Both the position numbers and the translations under genes were made by a program. From Cytidiella melzeri (taxonomy: Eukaryota; Basidiomycota; Agaricomycetes; Polyporales; Irpicaceae), in assembly GCA_022592445.1 (NCBI GenBank), contig JABYQR010000236.1, positions 1 through 64,000 on the forward strand: a DNA stretch of 64,000 bases, written 5' to 3'. The number at the start of each line of letters is the position of its first letter. The first letter of the stretch is position 1. The notes under the pieces are model-generated. The model saw only the letters and a program-made list of their open reading frames with translations, did not search any database and was not told the origin of the DNA. This document shows, in pieces, positions 54,267 to 64,000 of the stretch.

Positions 54267-57200
54267 TTATCGCGCAGCGGGTAAGGCACGACTAGCGAGT
54301 TGCTGGGCATTTTCGACCACATTAGTCTTTGCCACCTTCCTAGGACTCAAAGTCCTGCGCCACTGTTGGGCAGTCTTGGGCTGCATAGTGCCTTCGAGTA
54401 TTGCCCGGCAATGGTTAACAAAGAATTGCTCGTTTCCGGCACTCCAGTAGTCGAGGGTCATCCCAGATTGCAACCATGTCCATGCAGTTGGCCACCATGA
54501 CCGATATTCAGTACCTGACGGTCCCGCTTTGGCAGATTCTGAGGGAGTATTGTCAGTTGCGCCACACTTGGCAAACATGTCACTTACCCGTCTTGACTCT
54601 GTACACCCCACAGATCACATCTTCTTGATGTAACAATAGGTCGTCATCCACGTAGTCCCAGCCACCCAGCACACGATGGTTATCTCGCATTGCAAATCCA
54701 CTTGGACCCTTGCATACCTCTGAATCGTCTGCATAAGAGTCGCGGGCCAGTCGCCACAGCAAGCCGCCCCGTAACAAAGCAGCACGTCCCTGAAAGCTTG
54801 TGATGATGTTGTCACGCTTAGCAACATATGCCTTGTAATTGTTGAGTGTAAACTTGTGTTGTGCTCCACAATTCCAAGCCCCAGCAGTACTTGGTTGAAA
54901 TACATTGGCATTGGGGGCGACACCCAAAGTGTGCGCGGATCAGCAATTGGCTGGAGTGTGTTGAAGGGCACTCCCCAGCTGAGCAGAGTGCGAGTGACAT
55001 CAAACATCGATGAGCTGACCTCCGATCGTAGGAGATGGTTGACGCTGACGGGGTTGGACAGGCAAAGTGAGAATGGAACATCATTGCCTCGTGGATCTCG
55101 GGCGTACACAAAGTACCAAGGGCAACCGCGATTGTCTAACACGGTTTGGACAATCAGGTCCCTCCGACAATGCCACGGGAATCCTCGAGTAGTACCGGGC
55201 GCAAGATCAGTGAGGGTGGGTGGCGGCGTTACAAACTCATTTGGAGGGCTTGTAAGATACATGAAAAAGTCCTGCATTGGTGTGGAATACTGAGGAAGGA
55301 CCGTCTCATTGTAAACCCCTATCATGACATATATCTTCTTCTCTGGCAGCAGATTTTTGGGATTCCTGTACGTCGCCTGTGCTGTGTGCTCAATGATGCC
55401 ATAGCGCTGCGTCAGCGCCATGCTGAACGTGATACCAGTACACATGGATAATTTGGGGACAGGATAATGAGGTCTGGGCACGGACGAGGGTGTGGTTCCA
55501 CTGGTAGAAGCACTTGGCTGTGGCTGCTGATGAGGTTGCAAGGGGCAAGAAGGCATGATGGCCGGCAGTGCACAAGGGGAGTGAGAGTGAGGTCGAGGAG
55601 AGCGAGACCAACATCGCGGTGATTGTGACCGATGTCAAGGTGAGCAAGAGCGAGGAGGAGATTGAGAGCAACGTCGAGGTGAGTGAGTACGCGAACGACG
55701 GGATGTAGAAGGCTGAGGACTGGGATGAGTGTGTGCGTTCTGCATAGTCAGTGTGTCATTGTTGTCGTCGTACCAGGAATCCACCATCTCCTCATCCTCA
55801 GTCACTGCGGATAAGTTGAGTGCTTCGTAGATGTCAAACTTGTTACACACAGGATCATACCTGCGCTGCGGAACAGCAGAGTTGGCCCATGTGTCATGCC
55901 AGTTCTTGCGCCCGAGGAAAGTTCTGATCCAGGGGCCACTGCTGTCCTCTGACCATTTGAACACCCGGAAACCATGGGATTTATTCGGGAGCTTGAGCGC
56001 AGCATGTAGCCTCTCCTTTGCTTGCACTCGAGCCTTTTCAGCAGGGCTCATCTTGGCAAGTTTTGCAGCTTTGCTTGCAACAATCCTGGCAAAGAACTGC
56101 TGAGATGTTTCGCCCGGAGCCTGATCAGTGACAAAATCTCGCCCTAAGGCAGACACATGAAGGGGGCCGGGAGGGCGTGACACATTGTTGGCCGATGATG
56201 AGGCTGAAGGAGATGCACCCATGCTGCCAGTCGCCCAGGCTGAGAACAACGATTGAGCCAGAGTCGGACCCCAAGCAGATGACGAAGGGACCGCAAGAGA
56301 TGACAAGGAAGCATGTGCTGGCCCCCGGTCAGACAACGACTGCAAGTCTGCAGTCGAATGAACCTCTTCAATTTCCTCTCCCCATCCACCACTGGCCAAA
56401 CGTGCTGTGGGACCTCAACGAGATGCATCCAACTCGATTGCAGAGGGCATATATTGGATAGACCACGGATGCCCAGATATTGCTGGGCAAAGCCCGAAGT
56501 ACAGCCAGGCCGGCAATTCAAACTTGGTGATGACCTCCGTCAGGTTTTCCAAGGTTGAGCTCAGAGGAGCAACGGTGACATAGACAATGAGTCCCAGCCT
56601 CTCAATGCGGGTGAATGTGACGGGGCTTGTGATTTGACATATCACAGACTCCTGCACCAAGTTTGCCTCATCTAGGGAAATCGAGTTTTGCTCTAGCAAT
56701 GATTCCACCCAGTGCTTAGGCAAGATGTGGCCAGCGTACGTCAACTTTGATACATTGATGACGAATACTCCTCGCACAATGCTCAGATAAGATCTTGCTT
56801 GTTTCCGCAAAGACCAGCTGCGATCATATACATACACCTCTGGCCAGGGAAATGAGTCGGTCTGTACCTGGACGAGGAGAGGCGTATATGTGCTTAAGGG
56901 AAAACAGCAATGCATTGACACAAGGAGTTTCCGCATGAAGGCCTCTAGGTTGCGCCACTCTGCAACATTCTCAAGCCTCCACTTTCTGTTGGGGCCTTGA
57001 ACAACTTTAAGACCAGAAAGAGGCTCCAGCAGGACAACATACTGAGACTGCTTTGGTGTGAGCGTGGTCCAGTAGTGTGCCTGGTTGGCGTGTCTCGTGA
57101 ATAGCCACAGCCAAGGGAGGGGAAGGCAACCAACGTATTTTGGCAGATTATCTGGCGCAGTGCTCGGCAGAGTGGTTGCATTGGGAGATACGTAGAGGCA

Positions 57201-57275
57201 GGGGTAACGGGGGATGTCCTTGTCAGAAGCCCACATAACCGTGGGTTTATCGAGACTCTGTGGTAGACTGGCCAT
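54267..57275 (-). pseudogene. Large conserved-looking gene of unknown function, two stops and one frameshift
   Basis: One frame runs from ATG 57275 (MASLPQSLDKPTVMWASDKD) to about 54925, broken only by TGA at 56415-56417 and 55635-55637, both explained by CGA to TGA. N-terminal third: LPKYVGCLPLPWLWLF and YWTTLTPKQSQYVVLLEPLS. Middle: Ser/Pro-rich, then SPAEKARVQAKERLHAALKL and an Arg/Ser-rich run (SPPRSCSP). C-terminal third: PKNLLPEKKIYVMIGVYNET, a frameshift near 54925, then HKFTLNNYKAYVAKRDNIIT, VLGGWDYVDDDLLLHQEDVI and GVYRVKTG. A likely intron (donor GTAAGT near 54586) leads to a last exon ending TAQQWRRTLSPRKVAKTN ... RALPAAR at 54267. No known domain is recognised; the C-terminal Trp/Asp-rich part looks like a folded module. 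About 950 residues if intact. Confidence 0.6.
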
Positions 57276-57584
57276 TGCAAAGCTGCGGAAGCATTAGTTG
57301 TCATGCAAGACGCAGCTAGGGTGGACTACTCACGACATGTTCAAGCAGGATTGGTGAGTAGAGCTTTAAGTTATTTGTGGCGCAGGAGGTGGGGAGAACT
57401 TGGCAACCATGAGAAACAAGCGAGAGCGAAGCAAGATACAGTACTTACCAACTACGAGTTGCCCAGAGACAGAGCCAAACTGAAGGTGGGACAGTGGTCT
57501 TCTTCAAGCAGTGGCGCGTCCTTTGTTGAGGCATAATGGACACGGTCAATCCAAGTCCAAGCAGCGAGGCTGCAGCCTAAACGG
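57276..57584. other. Upstream region of the unknown gene
   Basis: Unassigned; includes the promoter side of the minus-strand gene and ends at the foldback repeat. No gene is seen. Confidence 0.45.
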
Positions 57585-59244
57585 CTGATAGCGATGCCTG
57601 ACCTATGCCAGCAGCTGCGCTGCTAGTGAGACGACCAGGTATTGGGGATGAGACGATGGAGGAGGATACGCCAGCAACAATGCTGCTAGCGAGAAGAAAG
57701 TGGTGGTGGTGGTGGTAGTGGAGGAGGTCGAAGCGGTGGAGGAGGCTACGCTGGCAGCAATGCTGCTAGCGAGAAGGAGGAGGAGGAGGTGGTGGTGGTG
57801 GTGGTGGTGGTCGCAATGGTTGCGGTGGTGGTGGTTGCAATGGTTGCAATGGTTGAGGTGGTGGTGGTCAAAGCGGAGGAGCAGGAGGAGGTGGTGGTGG
57901 TGGTGGTCGCGGTGGTGAGGTTGTCGGGGCTGGCAATGGTGGAGGTCAAGGTTGTCACAGATTTTCAATGTTTCTACAAGACTTGCCTTACCAGGCAACG
58001 GTATCATTGGGAATATATAAGCGCTTATCTGGCACTTATCTGGCGCTTATCCAGCGCTCCAGCGCTTATCTGGCGCTTATCAGGCGCTTATCTGGCGCTT
58101 ATCAGGCGCTTATTCCAGCACTTATTCTCAGTGCCTATCAATTGATGCGCTGATGTGCCTCCTGTCTCTGATGCGCTGATGCGCTCCTTTCCTTATCTGT
58201 GTATCACATGATAGAACTCTCTGGAACCTTGTGGAACATGCTGGAACTATGATGTCATAGTATAGAACATTCCATTAGATGATGTCATGGTTCTTAGAAC
58301 CTTCTGGAAAAGTCTAGCCTTGGAGCTGGGTCATGGGGTCAGGTCATGGGGACAATTGCTATTGGTTGATTATTGAAGTGGCACCACTAGGGCATAGGGC
58401 ATGCTTAGTAAGGTAGATTCCTTTGCTTACTCATATAGGTATTAGGGGTCTTAGGGTAGTACCTGGGGTCCTCCCCTTCATGTATATATAGAGGCACTCC
58501 TGAGGGCATATCCCCTCAGTCTTATCCACTCTGTTGATCAAGGACTACTTTGTACTCCCCAGTACACCCTCTCACCAACACTCTACTCTCTATCTCACTA
58601 TCTCCCCTTCAAGTTTAACAACTATCTGGTGGGTGTAACCTTAACTGTTACAAAGGTGGCGGTGACACAAAGAGTGAGTGGTTTGAGCGCTTGTGCAGTG
58701 TTGGGCGCTCTTAGGTCTTACCTTTGCGACGCGTTCACCACCATTGTGTCTAACGCGACTGGCAAGTCAGAGTCAACCCCTGACAACCACACTACCGCAA
58801 CGACCACCATTGCAACCACCACCACCACCTCCTCCACCACCACCTCCTCCGCTTTGACCACCACCACGCCAGCCCCAACGACCACAACTACCGCGACAAT
58901 TGCGTCCAACACCACCACCTCCTCCACCACCTCGATCACCACCACCACCACCTCTTCCTCAGCCTCGACCACTACCACCTTCTCCTCCGCTTTGACTACC
59001 ACTACCTCAACTACTACCACCACCACCTCCTCCTCCTCCTCCTTCTCGCTAGCAGTGTTGCTGCCGGCGTAGCCTCCTCCTCCGCTTTGCCCACCTCCGC
59101 CACCACCACCACCACCACTTCCCTCTCGCTAGCAGCATTGCTGCCGGCATAGCCTCCTCCATTGTGTCCTACTCGATTCCTGGACGTCTCGCTAGCAGCA
59201 CAGCTCCTGGCGTAGGTCAGGCATCGCTATCGGTTGTCCTAACT
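57585..59244. mobile_element. Foldback repeat: long inverted arms built of short tandem repeats
   Basis: Left arm 57585-57947 and right arm about 58780-59244 are inverted copies. The outer ends read GATAGCGATGCCTGACCTA (left) and its inverse complement (59222-59240). Each arm holds units of CAATGCTGCTAGCGAGAAGG joined to GGAGGAGG and GGTGGTGG runs. The loop holds a solo LTR (57953-58652). The structure recalls foldback (FB/Galileo-type) elements. No target duplication was found. Confidence 0.65.
57953..58652 (-). repeat. Solo LTR, GCGC-array family (copy 3, inverted)
   Basis: 700 bp, TGTCACAG...CTGTTACA on the plus strand, flanked by AAGGT (57948-57952 and 58653-58657). It is the reverse complement of the LTR at 19667-20400, with a differently sized GCGC array (58020-58135). 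Confidence 0.95.
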
Positions 59245-59383
59245 GTTGCCAAGGGGTCATTAGCGTGCTTGCAACTATCTCATTGTTGCCACTGCTTCTC
59301 GCAGTCTTATATTATCACCGTGCAAGTGACAAGCTCTCGGGCTGATGCAGATGCTTGTGTTACTGCTGTGGATATATTTTGTC
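59245..59383 (+). other. Leader of the Plavaka-like gene
   Basis: Short non-coding stretch between the foldback repeat and the first recognisable codon of the transposase; no clear promoter motif. Confidence 0.4.
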
Positions 59384-62300
59384 ATGTCTTTTACCTGCTC
59401 TGCATGTGGAGACAAAAACTTTAAGGATATGCGCGCGTTAACCTGGCACAAAAAGCAATGCAAAGCTGCTATCCTGTTGCTTGAGACAACATATCAAAAC
59501 TTCAAGAAGGCTGGCAGGGAGGATCGAAAAGCAAACAAACATCTAGTGTCCACAAAAATTCGACGGAAGACTGAGGAAGAGGCTGTAGAAGGTGAAAGGG
59601 AACACTTGTGACAGACTTTGAATGAGGTATGTGATTGCAATGACACCATGCTAGGCATTGTACTAACAAAACTGTAGACTTTTGATATGTTTGAGGACGC
59701 GTATATTTAACTCGAGGCAGGCCCTTCTCGTGTCCTGCCACAACAGCCCAAGGCTGGTCCTTCAAGCACAACGGCAGGGCAGCACGAGGCAGGTCCTTCA
59801 AGTATACAATGCGAACAACAACCGCCAGTTATATTCAGCGCGTTGGGACGTAGATGCAAGATGCCCAGGGCTTATCACGACTTTGTCCCCACCGTAGACA
59901 AACATGTCAGGGCTGTGGCAGATATTGCTTCGCTAGCGCAATGACTGCAGGCAGCAGCGCTGCCAGTTCAACAAGCCGCCGATATTGTTATTGATCCTGC
60001 TCCGGCCAGTGCTGCTGAGCCTTCATCCTTCCCAAATCATCCTCCTCCCGTTCACACTACCACCACAAACGCCTTTGGACTCTATCGTGAATACACTGGC
60101 ACAGTACCGCGCCATGATCCCGACACTCTGGTTACTTCTGATATGCTGGTAGATTCCCCTTGCATTGCAAAAACAGCCAAGACAACAAGTAGCAATCTGC
60201 TCTGTGTTTTTGGCAGAAAGGTCCCTGATATAGCCAGTGGCTCACCCTGTTCTCAAACGTGTTGGATTATCGCTATATTCGCTGGTTCTACAGTGGTTCC
60301 AATGTCAAGTCTGCGGGAGAAGGAAATTGCTTGGCAACTGAGGTCTTGACGGCGCCAGACTTCAATAGTCGGGATCTGCAAGGTTTCTCTTACGAGCGTG
60401 AAATGGAACGTTTGGATGGGTATTGTGAGCCGTCAGGAACTTTTTCAGCTGATGATGGGTGGCGGGAGAGTATGGCCAAGATCAAGCTTCCCAGGGAGGG
60501 CAGGGAGTACAAGTCTGACAAGGACGCACCAGAGTTCGAGGTCAAGGGCATCTGGTACCAGTCTCTCACAGGAGTTTTGAAAGCTGCACATGAGGACGCT
60601 ACACAACACCATTTCCATATATGGGTACTGTGAGCTGTCAGGAACTTTTTCAGCTGATGACGGGTGGCGGGAGAGTTCGGTCAAGATCAAGCTTCCCAGG
60701 GAGGGCACGGAGTACAAGTCTGACAAGGACGCGCCAGAGTTCGAGGTCAAGGGCATCTAGTACCAGTCTCTCACAGGAGTTTTGAAAGCTGCACATGAGG
60801 ACGCTACACAACGCCATTTCCATATGAACCCGTACAGACTATTTCAGCGCGGCACAGGCGCAGATGCTCCTGAGACTGATTGCACGTCTGACAAGCGTGG
60901 GGTGCGCATCTACTCTGAGCTATACAATTCTGATGCAATGCTTGATGAGCAGAGAAAGATCAATGCTCTGCCTCGTAACCCCGAAGACGGTGATGATATC
61001 GAGTATTGTGCAGTGCCCATTATGGCGTGGTCAGACGCAACACATCTCACCAGCTTTGGCTCGGCGTCTCTTTGGCCGTTCTACGTGTTTCTAGGAGCCC
61101 AGTCCAAGTACATGAGAAACATGCCGTCAACGTTTGCGGCGCATCATTTATGCTATGCTCCCAAGGCAAGTCTCCGTCAGAAATGTTAACAATAGTGAGA
61201 CTGACTTTTGTATTACGCAGCTTCCGGACTCGTTTCAAGACAGCTATGAGAAAGAGTATGGTGTGCCCACCACCGCCAATGTCCTTTGATTCTGTCATTC
61301 CCAACTAACGCAAGCCGTCTAGGCTTTGATTCTCGACAAGGAGTTCATGCATGCTTATTGGCTCTGAATGCTTGTTCAATGTGGGGACGGAATACTCCGC
61401 CGCCTTTTCCCTTGCCTCCTCACCTACTCTGCAGATTACCCTGAAAAGTAAGTTTGTGATCTGTAGTTCCTCCTTCAGTTATTGAAGCGGTTGAGTCAGG
61501 GTTGCCCTCACCTGTATACAATTCCTTGCAAAATGCCCATGCCCGCTGTGCTTGGTACAGAAGAAGGACATTGCCACCATGGGGACGAAGAAGGACATGA
61601 AAGCACAACGTCATAATCCTTGTGTAGACAGTGTTCAGACGCAGTCCATCATCACGAGAGCTTGGAAATGGATATTTGTGCGTGGATACGGCACCAAAAG
61701 CAAGACGGTTGAGCAGCTGCTTGAGTCCAAGCCGCTTACACCTGTCAGAGTACGTATTCAGCTATATCATCCTGAGATAATAAGCCAATTATCTCCACAG
61801 AGCATATTTTCTATCCGTTTTGCGCCGCACAATGTCAACTTCTACTCCATGTTTGTACCCAATGCCATGCACAAGTTTGAGCTGGGTGTGTTCAAGGCGC
61901 TGTTTATTCATTTGATAAGCTGTCTCTGGGCCTACGGTGGTGACAAGGTATCTCAGCTGAACGGACGGTAAGCATTCTCTAGCTTCGGTGGGTCAAGAGA
62001 CTGATCTCTTGCACCTGCCCAGTTTCCGCCAAGTGCCCACGTTTGGCTGTGACACGATTTGGAAGTTCAAGGTGAACGCTTCGGGTATGAAGAACTTTGC
62101 GGCACGGGATTTTGAAGACACCCTACAGGTACGTTTTTTGGTGGCGCAATGCCTGTTTGACGCAAGGCTGACCACATCTTAGTGTCTCATACCATGCATC
62201 AAGGGCCTCCTGCCAAACCCTCTCATGAAGATTGTACTTGACCTCATGTGGTGCTTACTAGTCTGGCATGTGCTCGCAAAACTCCGCCTCCACACGAAGA

Positions 62301-63010
62301 GCACTCTAACCGTGATGGAAGGTGCTAAAAGCTCTTTGGGAAAGTCTGTGTGAGCATTTGCAAAGGAATGCAAGTATGTGGACACTTGCGAGGTAGACAG
62401 CAAGGTTTCAGCGCGAAGCCGTCGCAAAGGGGCTGCAGATGTTAAGCAGACTTGGGAGGCATCGAGCAAGGACCAAAAAAAACCGGTTTTGGCGAAGCAT
62501 GGCCTGAAGTTAGCCGAGGGCAGTGCTGGCCACTCTGCAGTGTCAGAGAAAGGCAAGGGGGCAGTGTTGCCCAAGGAGCCAAGGAACAAACAATGTCTCA
62601 ATTTGCAGACCTTCAAGTGGCATAACCTTGGTCATCTGCCAGATGCAATAAGACACTTTGGCACGTCAGATGGATTTACTACGCAAATTGTAAGTCTGCC
62701 ATCTGACTCGTGCGCTCTTGGGACTGACCATGCTTTCTGATGATAGGGTGAGCTTGAACATTGAAGGGTGAAGAGGTTTTATGCGCCAACAGACCGCAAG
62801 AACCACGAGAAGCAGATAGCGACGCACACCCGGCGCGAACGGATACTTGAGAGCATACATGCGCAAGATATGCGTTCACGTATGGCAGGCAAGGACGGAT
62901 TGCCAGGACTGTTCTCTTCCCAGCAGCAGCCTCAGACTCGTAAGCGAGGCCGCCCAAGAAAGCATGCTGTGCAGTCTCATTGTGTAAGGGGTGTCTTCTT
63001 GGATGCACAC
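59384..63010 (+). pseudogene. Plavaka/KDZ-type transposase, decayed multi-exon
   Basis: Starts MSFTCSACGDKNFKDMRALT, a C2H2 zinc finger (C-x2-C...H-x4-C) typical of the N-terminus of fungal Plavaka-family transposases. Later pieces: PVIMAWSD-like block PIMAWSDATHLTSFGSASLW and FLGAQSKYMRNMPSTFAAHH (about 61015-61150), LPDSFQDSYEKEYG (61220), FAPHNVNFYSMFVPNAMHKF and ELGVFKALFIHLISCLW (61820-61930), PTFGCDTIWKF, ARDFEDTLQ (62100), HNLGHLPDAIRHFGTSDGF, then GELEH-stop-RVKRFYAPTDRKNH with TGA at 62762-62764. The C-terminus has a Lys/Arg-rich TRKRGRPRKHA, like an AT-hook. A 205-bp tandem duplication (60416-60825) shifts the frame. Dead copy; terminal repeats not defined. Confidence 0.8.
60416..60825 (+). 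repeat. 205-bp tandem duplication inside the transposase pseudogene
   Basis: 60416-60620 and 60621-60825 are nearly identical (both contain TTCAGCTGATGA and AAGATCAAGCTTCCCAGGGA). The unit length is not a multiple of three, so the copy shifts the frame; the second copy also has TGG changed to TAG (ATCTAGTACCAG against ATCTGGTACCAG). Confidence 0.9.
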
Positions 63011-63266
63011 AAGGTAAGTATGACCGATATGTATTTGGAACCTACGTGTGTACAAGATAAAAAGATGTCCTCTAAATCTACCAGATCTCAGTCCTAAATA
63101 CTGAGATCTGCTACTGCGTAGTACTACTATATGCGGTATGCTATTTTCTCACGATGGGCGCTGGCCCACTATCTAATCAGTACGAGTAAAAGGCCAGATC
63201 CACTGATCTGGCCACAGGATGCTTGCGCATCAGGTAGTGCTTGCGCACATGTATCAAACCCTAACA
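63011..63266 (-). repeat. 3' LTR (partial boundary) of an LTR retrotransposon entering from the right
   Basis: On the minus strand a purine tract (GTCTAGGGGGAGGG, 63267-63280) is followed by TGTTAGGGTTTGATAC starting at 63266, the arrangement of polypurine tract and 3' LTR start. The outer end of the LTR was not fixed. It contains two perfect hairpins: 63082-63110 (CAGATCTCAGT, 7-base loop) and 63192-63213 (GGCCAGATC, 4-base loop). Confidence 0.6.
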
Positions 63267-64000
63267 CCCTCCCCCTAGACGAGACATCGGGTATACGATG
63301 GAAGTCGAAGAACCAGCAGTCGGTGATGTATGTAGTGTGGCCTTGCGGCCGAGTGTATGCGATGATGGGTCCCTACATGGTAGGGCCCAATGGTTCTGAC
63401 TTCTCCGAGCCGTGGTCGGAGGGTGACGGTGACCTCGAAGGTGGCAGGGGGGACAAAGGTGAATCCCGCGGAAACACAGCCGACAGCCAATTGTTGATCT
63501 CAGCGACCTGTGGCGAGGTGATGATCTCGATGTCGAGGGACAGTAGTTCACCTGTCACCCCGCGCAGCCATTGACGGACATTGTCCTCCGTGGGTTCTTC
63601 GGTCATGGCAGTTGTCTCGAACAACTGCGATGCCGTGGGCTCGATCTCCTCCTTGCCAACCGCGACGAGAGCTCAAATGAACTCGACGGACGGCGTGGTC
63701 GACGAGGACGGTGGTCCCAGGCGGGCAACTCTGATCATCCCCCTGAGACGGTCCGAGTTTCCTACTCGGCAAGTGACTGGGTCCCTTTCGATTCCAGGAA
63801 TCTCGACGTTTGGATTCGCGTTGAGATAACGAATCCAAGTCTCGATGACCTGGGGTGCTAGACTTGCGCCCGGGTCACTCGTGGGCACCATTGGGGGTGC
63901 AGGCCTTGTGTTCGCCTGCCGGCGAGGGGGACGGTTTGCAGGTTGCCCTGCGCGAGTAGTGTGTTGTGCGGGTTGCCCCGCGCGTGGTGGTAGGCGCATC
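63267..64000 (-). pseudogene. 3' coding end of the right-edge retroelement, unknown protein
   Basis: The minus-strand frame from the window edge reads a Pro/Arg/Gln-rich repeat (RAGQPAQHTTRAGQPANRPP), then IETWIRYLNANPNVEIPG and VTCRVGNSDRLRGMIRVARL, a TGA at 63673-63675 (from CGA), then EEPTEDNVRQWLRGVTGELL and NNWLSAVFPRDSPLSPLPPS, ending at 63373. It is acidic and Ser/Pro-rich at the end. Position just before the polypurine tract suggests the last ORF of an LTR element, but it does not look like integrase or RNase H. The N-terminal part is outside the window. Confidence 0.5.

Noticed and set aside
57603..58145. His-rich and Val/Glu-rich frames on both strands
   Set aside because: Artefacts of GGTGGTGG and GAGGAGG runs, reading into the inserted LTR.
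58629..59072. Thr/Ser-rich mucin-like 147-aa frame
   Set aside because: It starts inside the solo LTR and runs through the short tandem repeats of the foldback arm; not kept as a gene, only discussed as the mirrored coding of the arms.

Overview
The window is nuclear DNA of a filamentous basidiomycete fungus, most likely an Agaricomycete. This is inferred from compact multi-exon genes with introns of about 53-73 bp, a fungal F-box family protein, a BCS1-type AAA ATPase, and transposons typical of mushroom-forming fungi: a chromodomain Ty3/gypsy element, a MULE with a SWIM finger, pogo, and a Plavaka/KDZ-like transposase. There are no bacterial-style operons, no rRNA, no convincing tRNA and no CRISPR.

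Layout: 1-1016 is the 3' end of a LINE. 1456-1663 is a truncated LTR. 1664-10066 is a minisatellite of about 61 bp split by a complete 7.86-kb chromovirus (1956-9813). 10068-16787 is a degraded minus-strand LINE carrying two nested solo LTRs. 16.8-30 kb is CpG-poor, almost geneless DNA with TTGCA pentamer arrays, a solo LTR and a complete Ty1/copia element (21390-26890). 29.66-30.12 kb holds a diverged hairpin, whose right arm is split by a complete, intact MULE (30123-34124). 34.4-42.4 kb is an island of apparently functional host genes: F-box protein, BCS1-like AAA ATPase, dolichyldiphosphatase (CAX4/DOLPP1 type) and an unknown proline/serine-rich protein. 42.87-46.85 kb is a gag-only, poly(A)-tailed retroposon with a 14-bp target duplication. 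47.1-49.6 kb is a pogo transposase pseudogene. 50.9-51.7 kb is a further solo LTR. 52.0-57.3 kb holds two degenerate fungal genes of unknown function. 57.6-59.2 kb is a foldback repeat with a solo LTR in its loop. 59.4-63.0 kb is a Plavaka-like transposase pseudogene. 63.0-64.0 kb is the 3' end of another LTR element running off the window.

Target-site duplications were read by eye at both ends of eight insertions: gypsy ATTTT; copia GCACT; solo LTRs AATGT, GCGGC, CTGTG, AAGGT and CAGGC; MULE TCTGGGACC. A ninth, of 14 bp, flanks the gag-only retroposon. These fix the boundaries to the base and give a relative order of insertion. Most transposon reading frames carry premature stops of the kind made by C-to-T change (CGA to TGA, CAG/CAA to TAG/TAA, TGG to TAG/TGA), whereas the host genes and the MULE transposase are open. 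This suggests cytosine-methylation or RIP-like decay aimed at repeats.

The most unusual items are the gag-only retroposon (a fungal analogue of mammalian HAL1), an extra open reading frame ahead of gag in the gypsy element, copia LTRs with TA...TA ends and a half-tRNA primer site, and the foldback repeat whose arms read as mirrored Ser/Thr-rich sequence. All exon models and similarities were worked out by reading; no alignment or database search was run.
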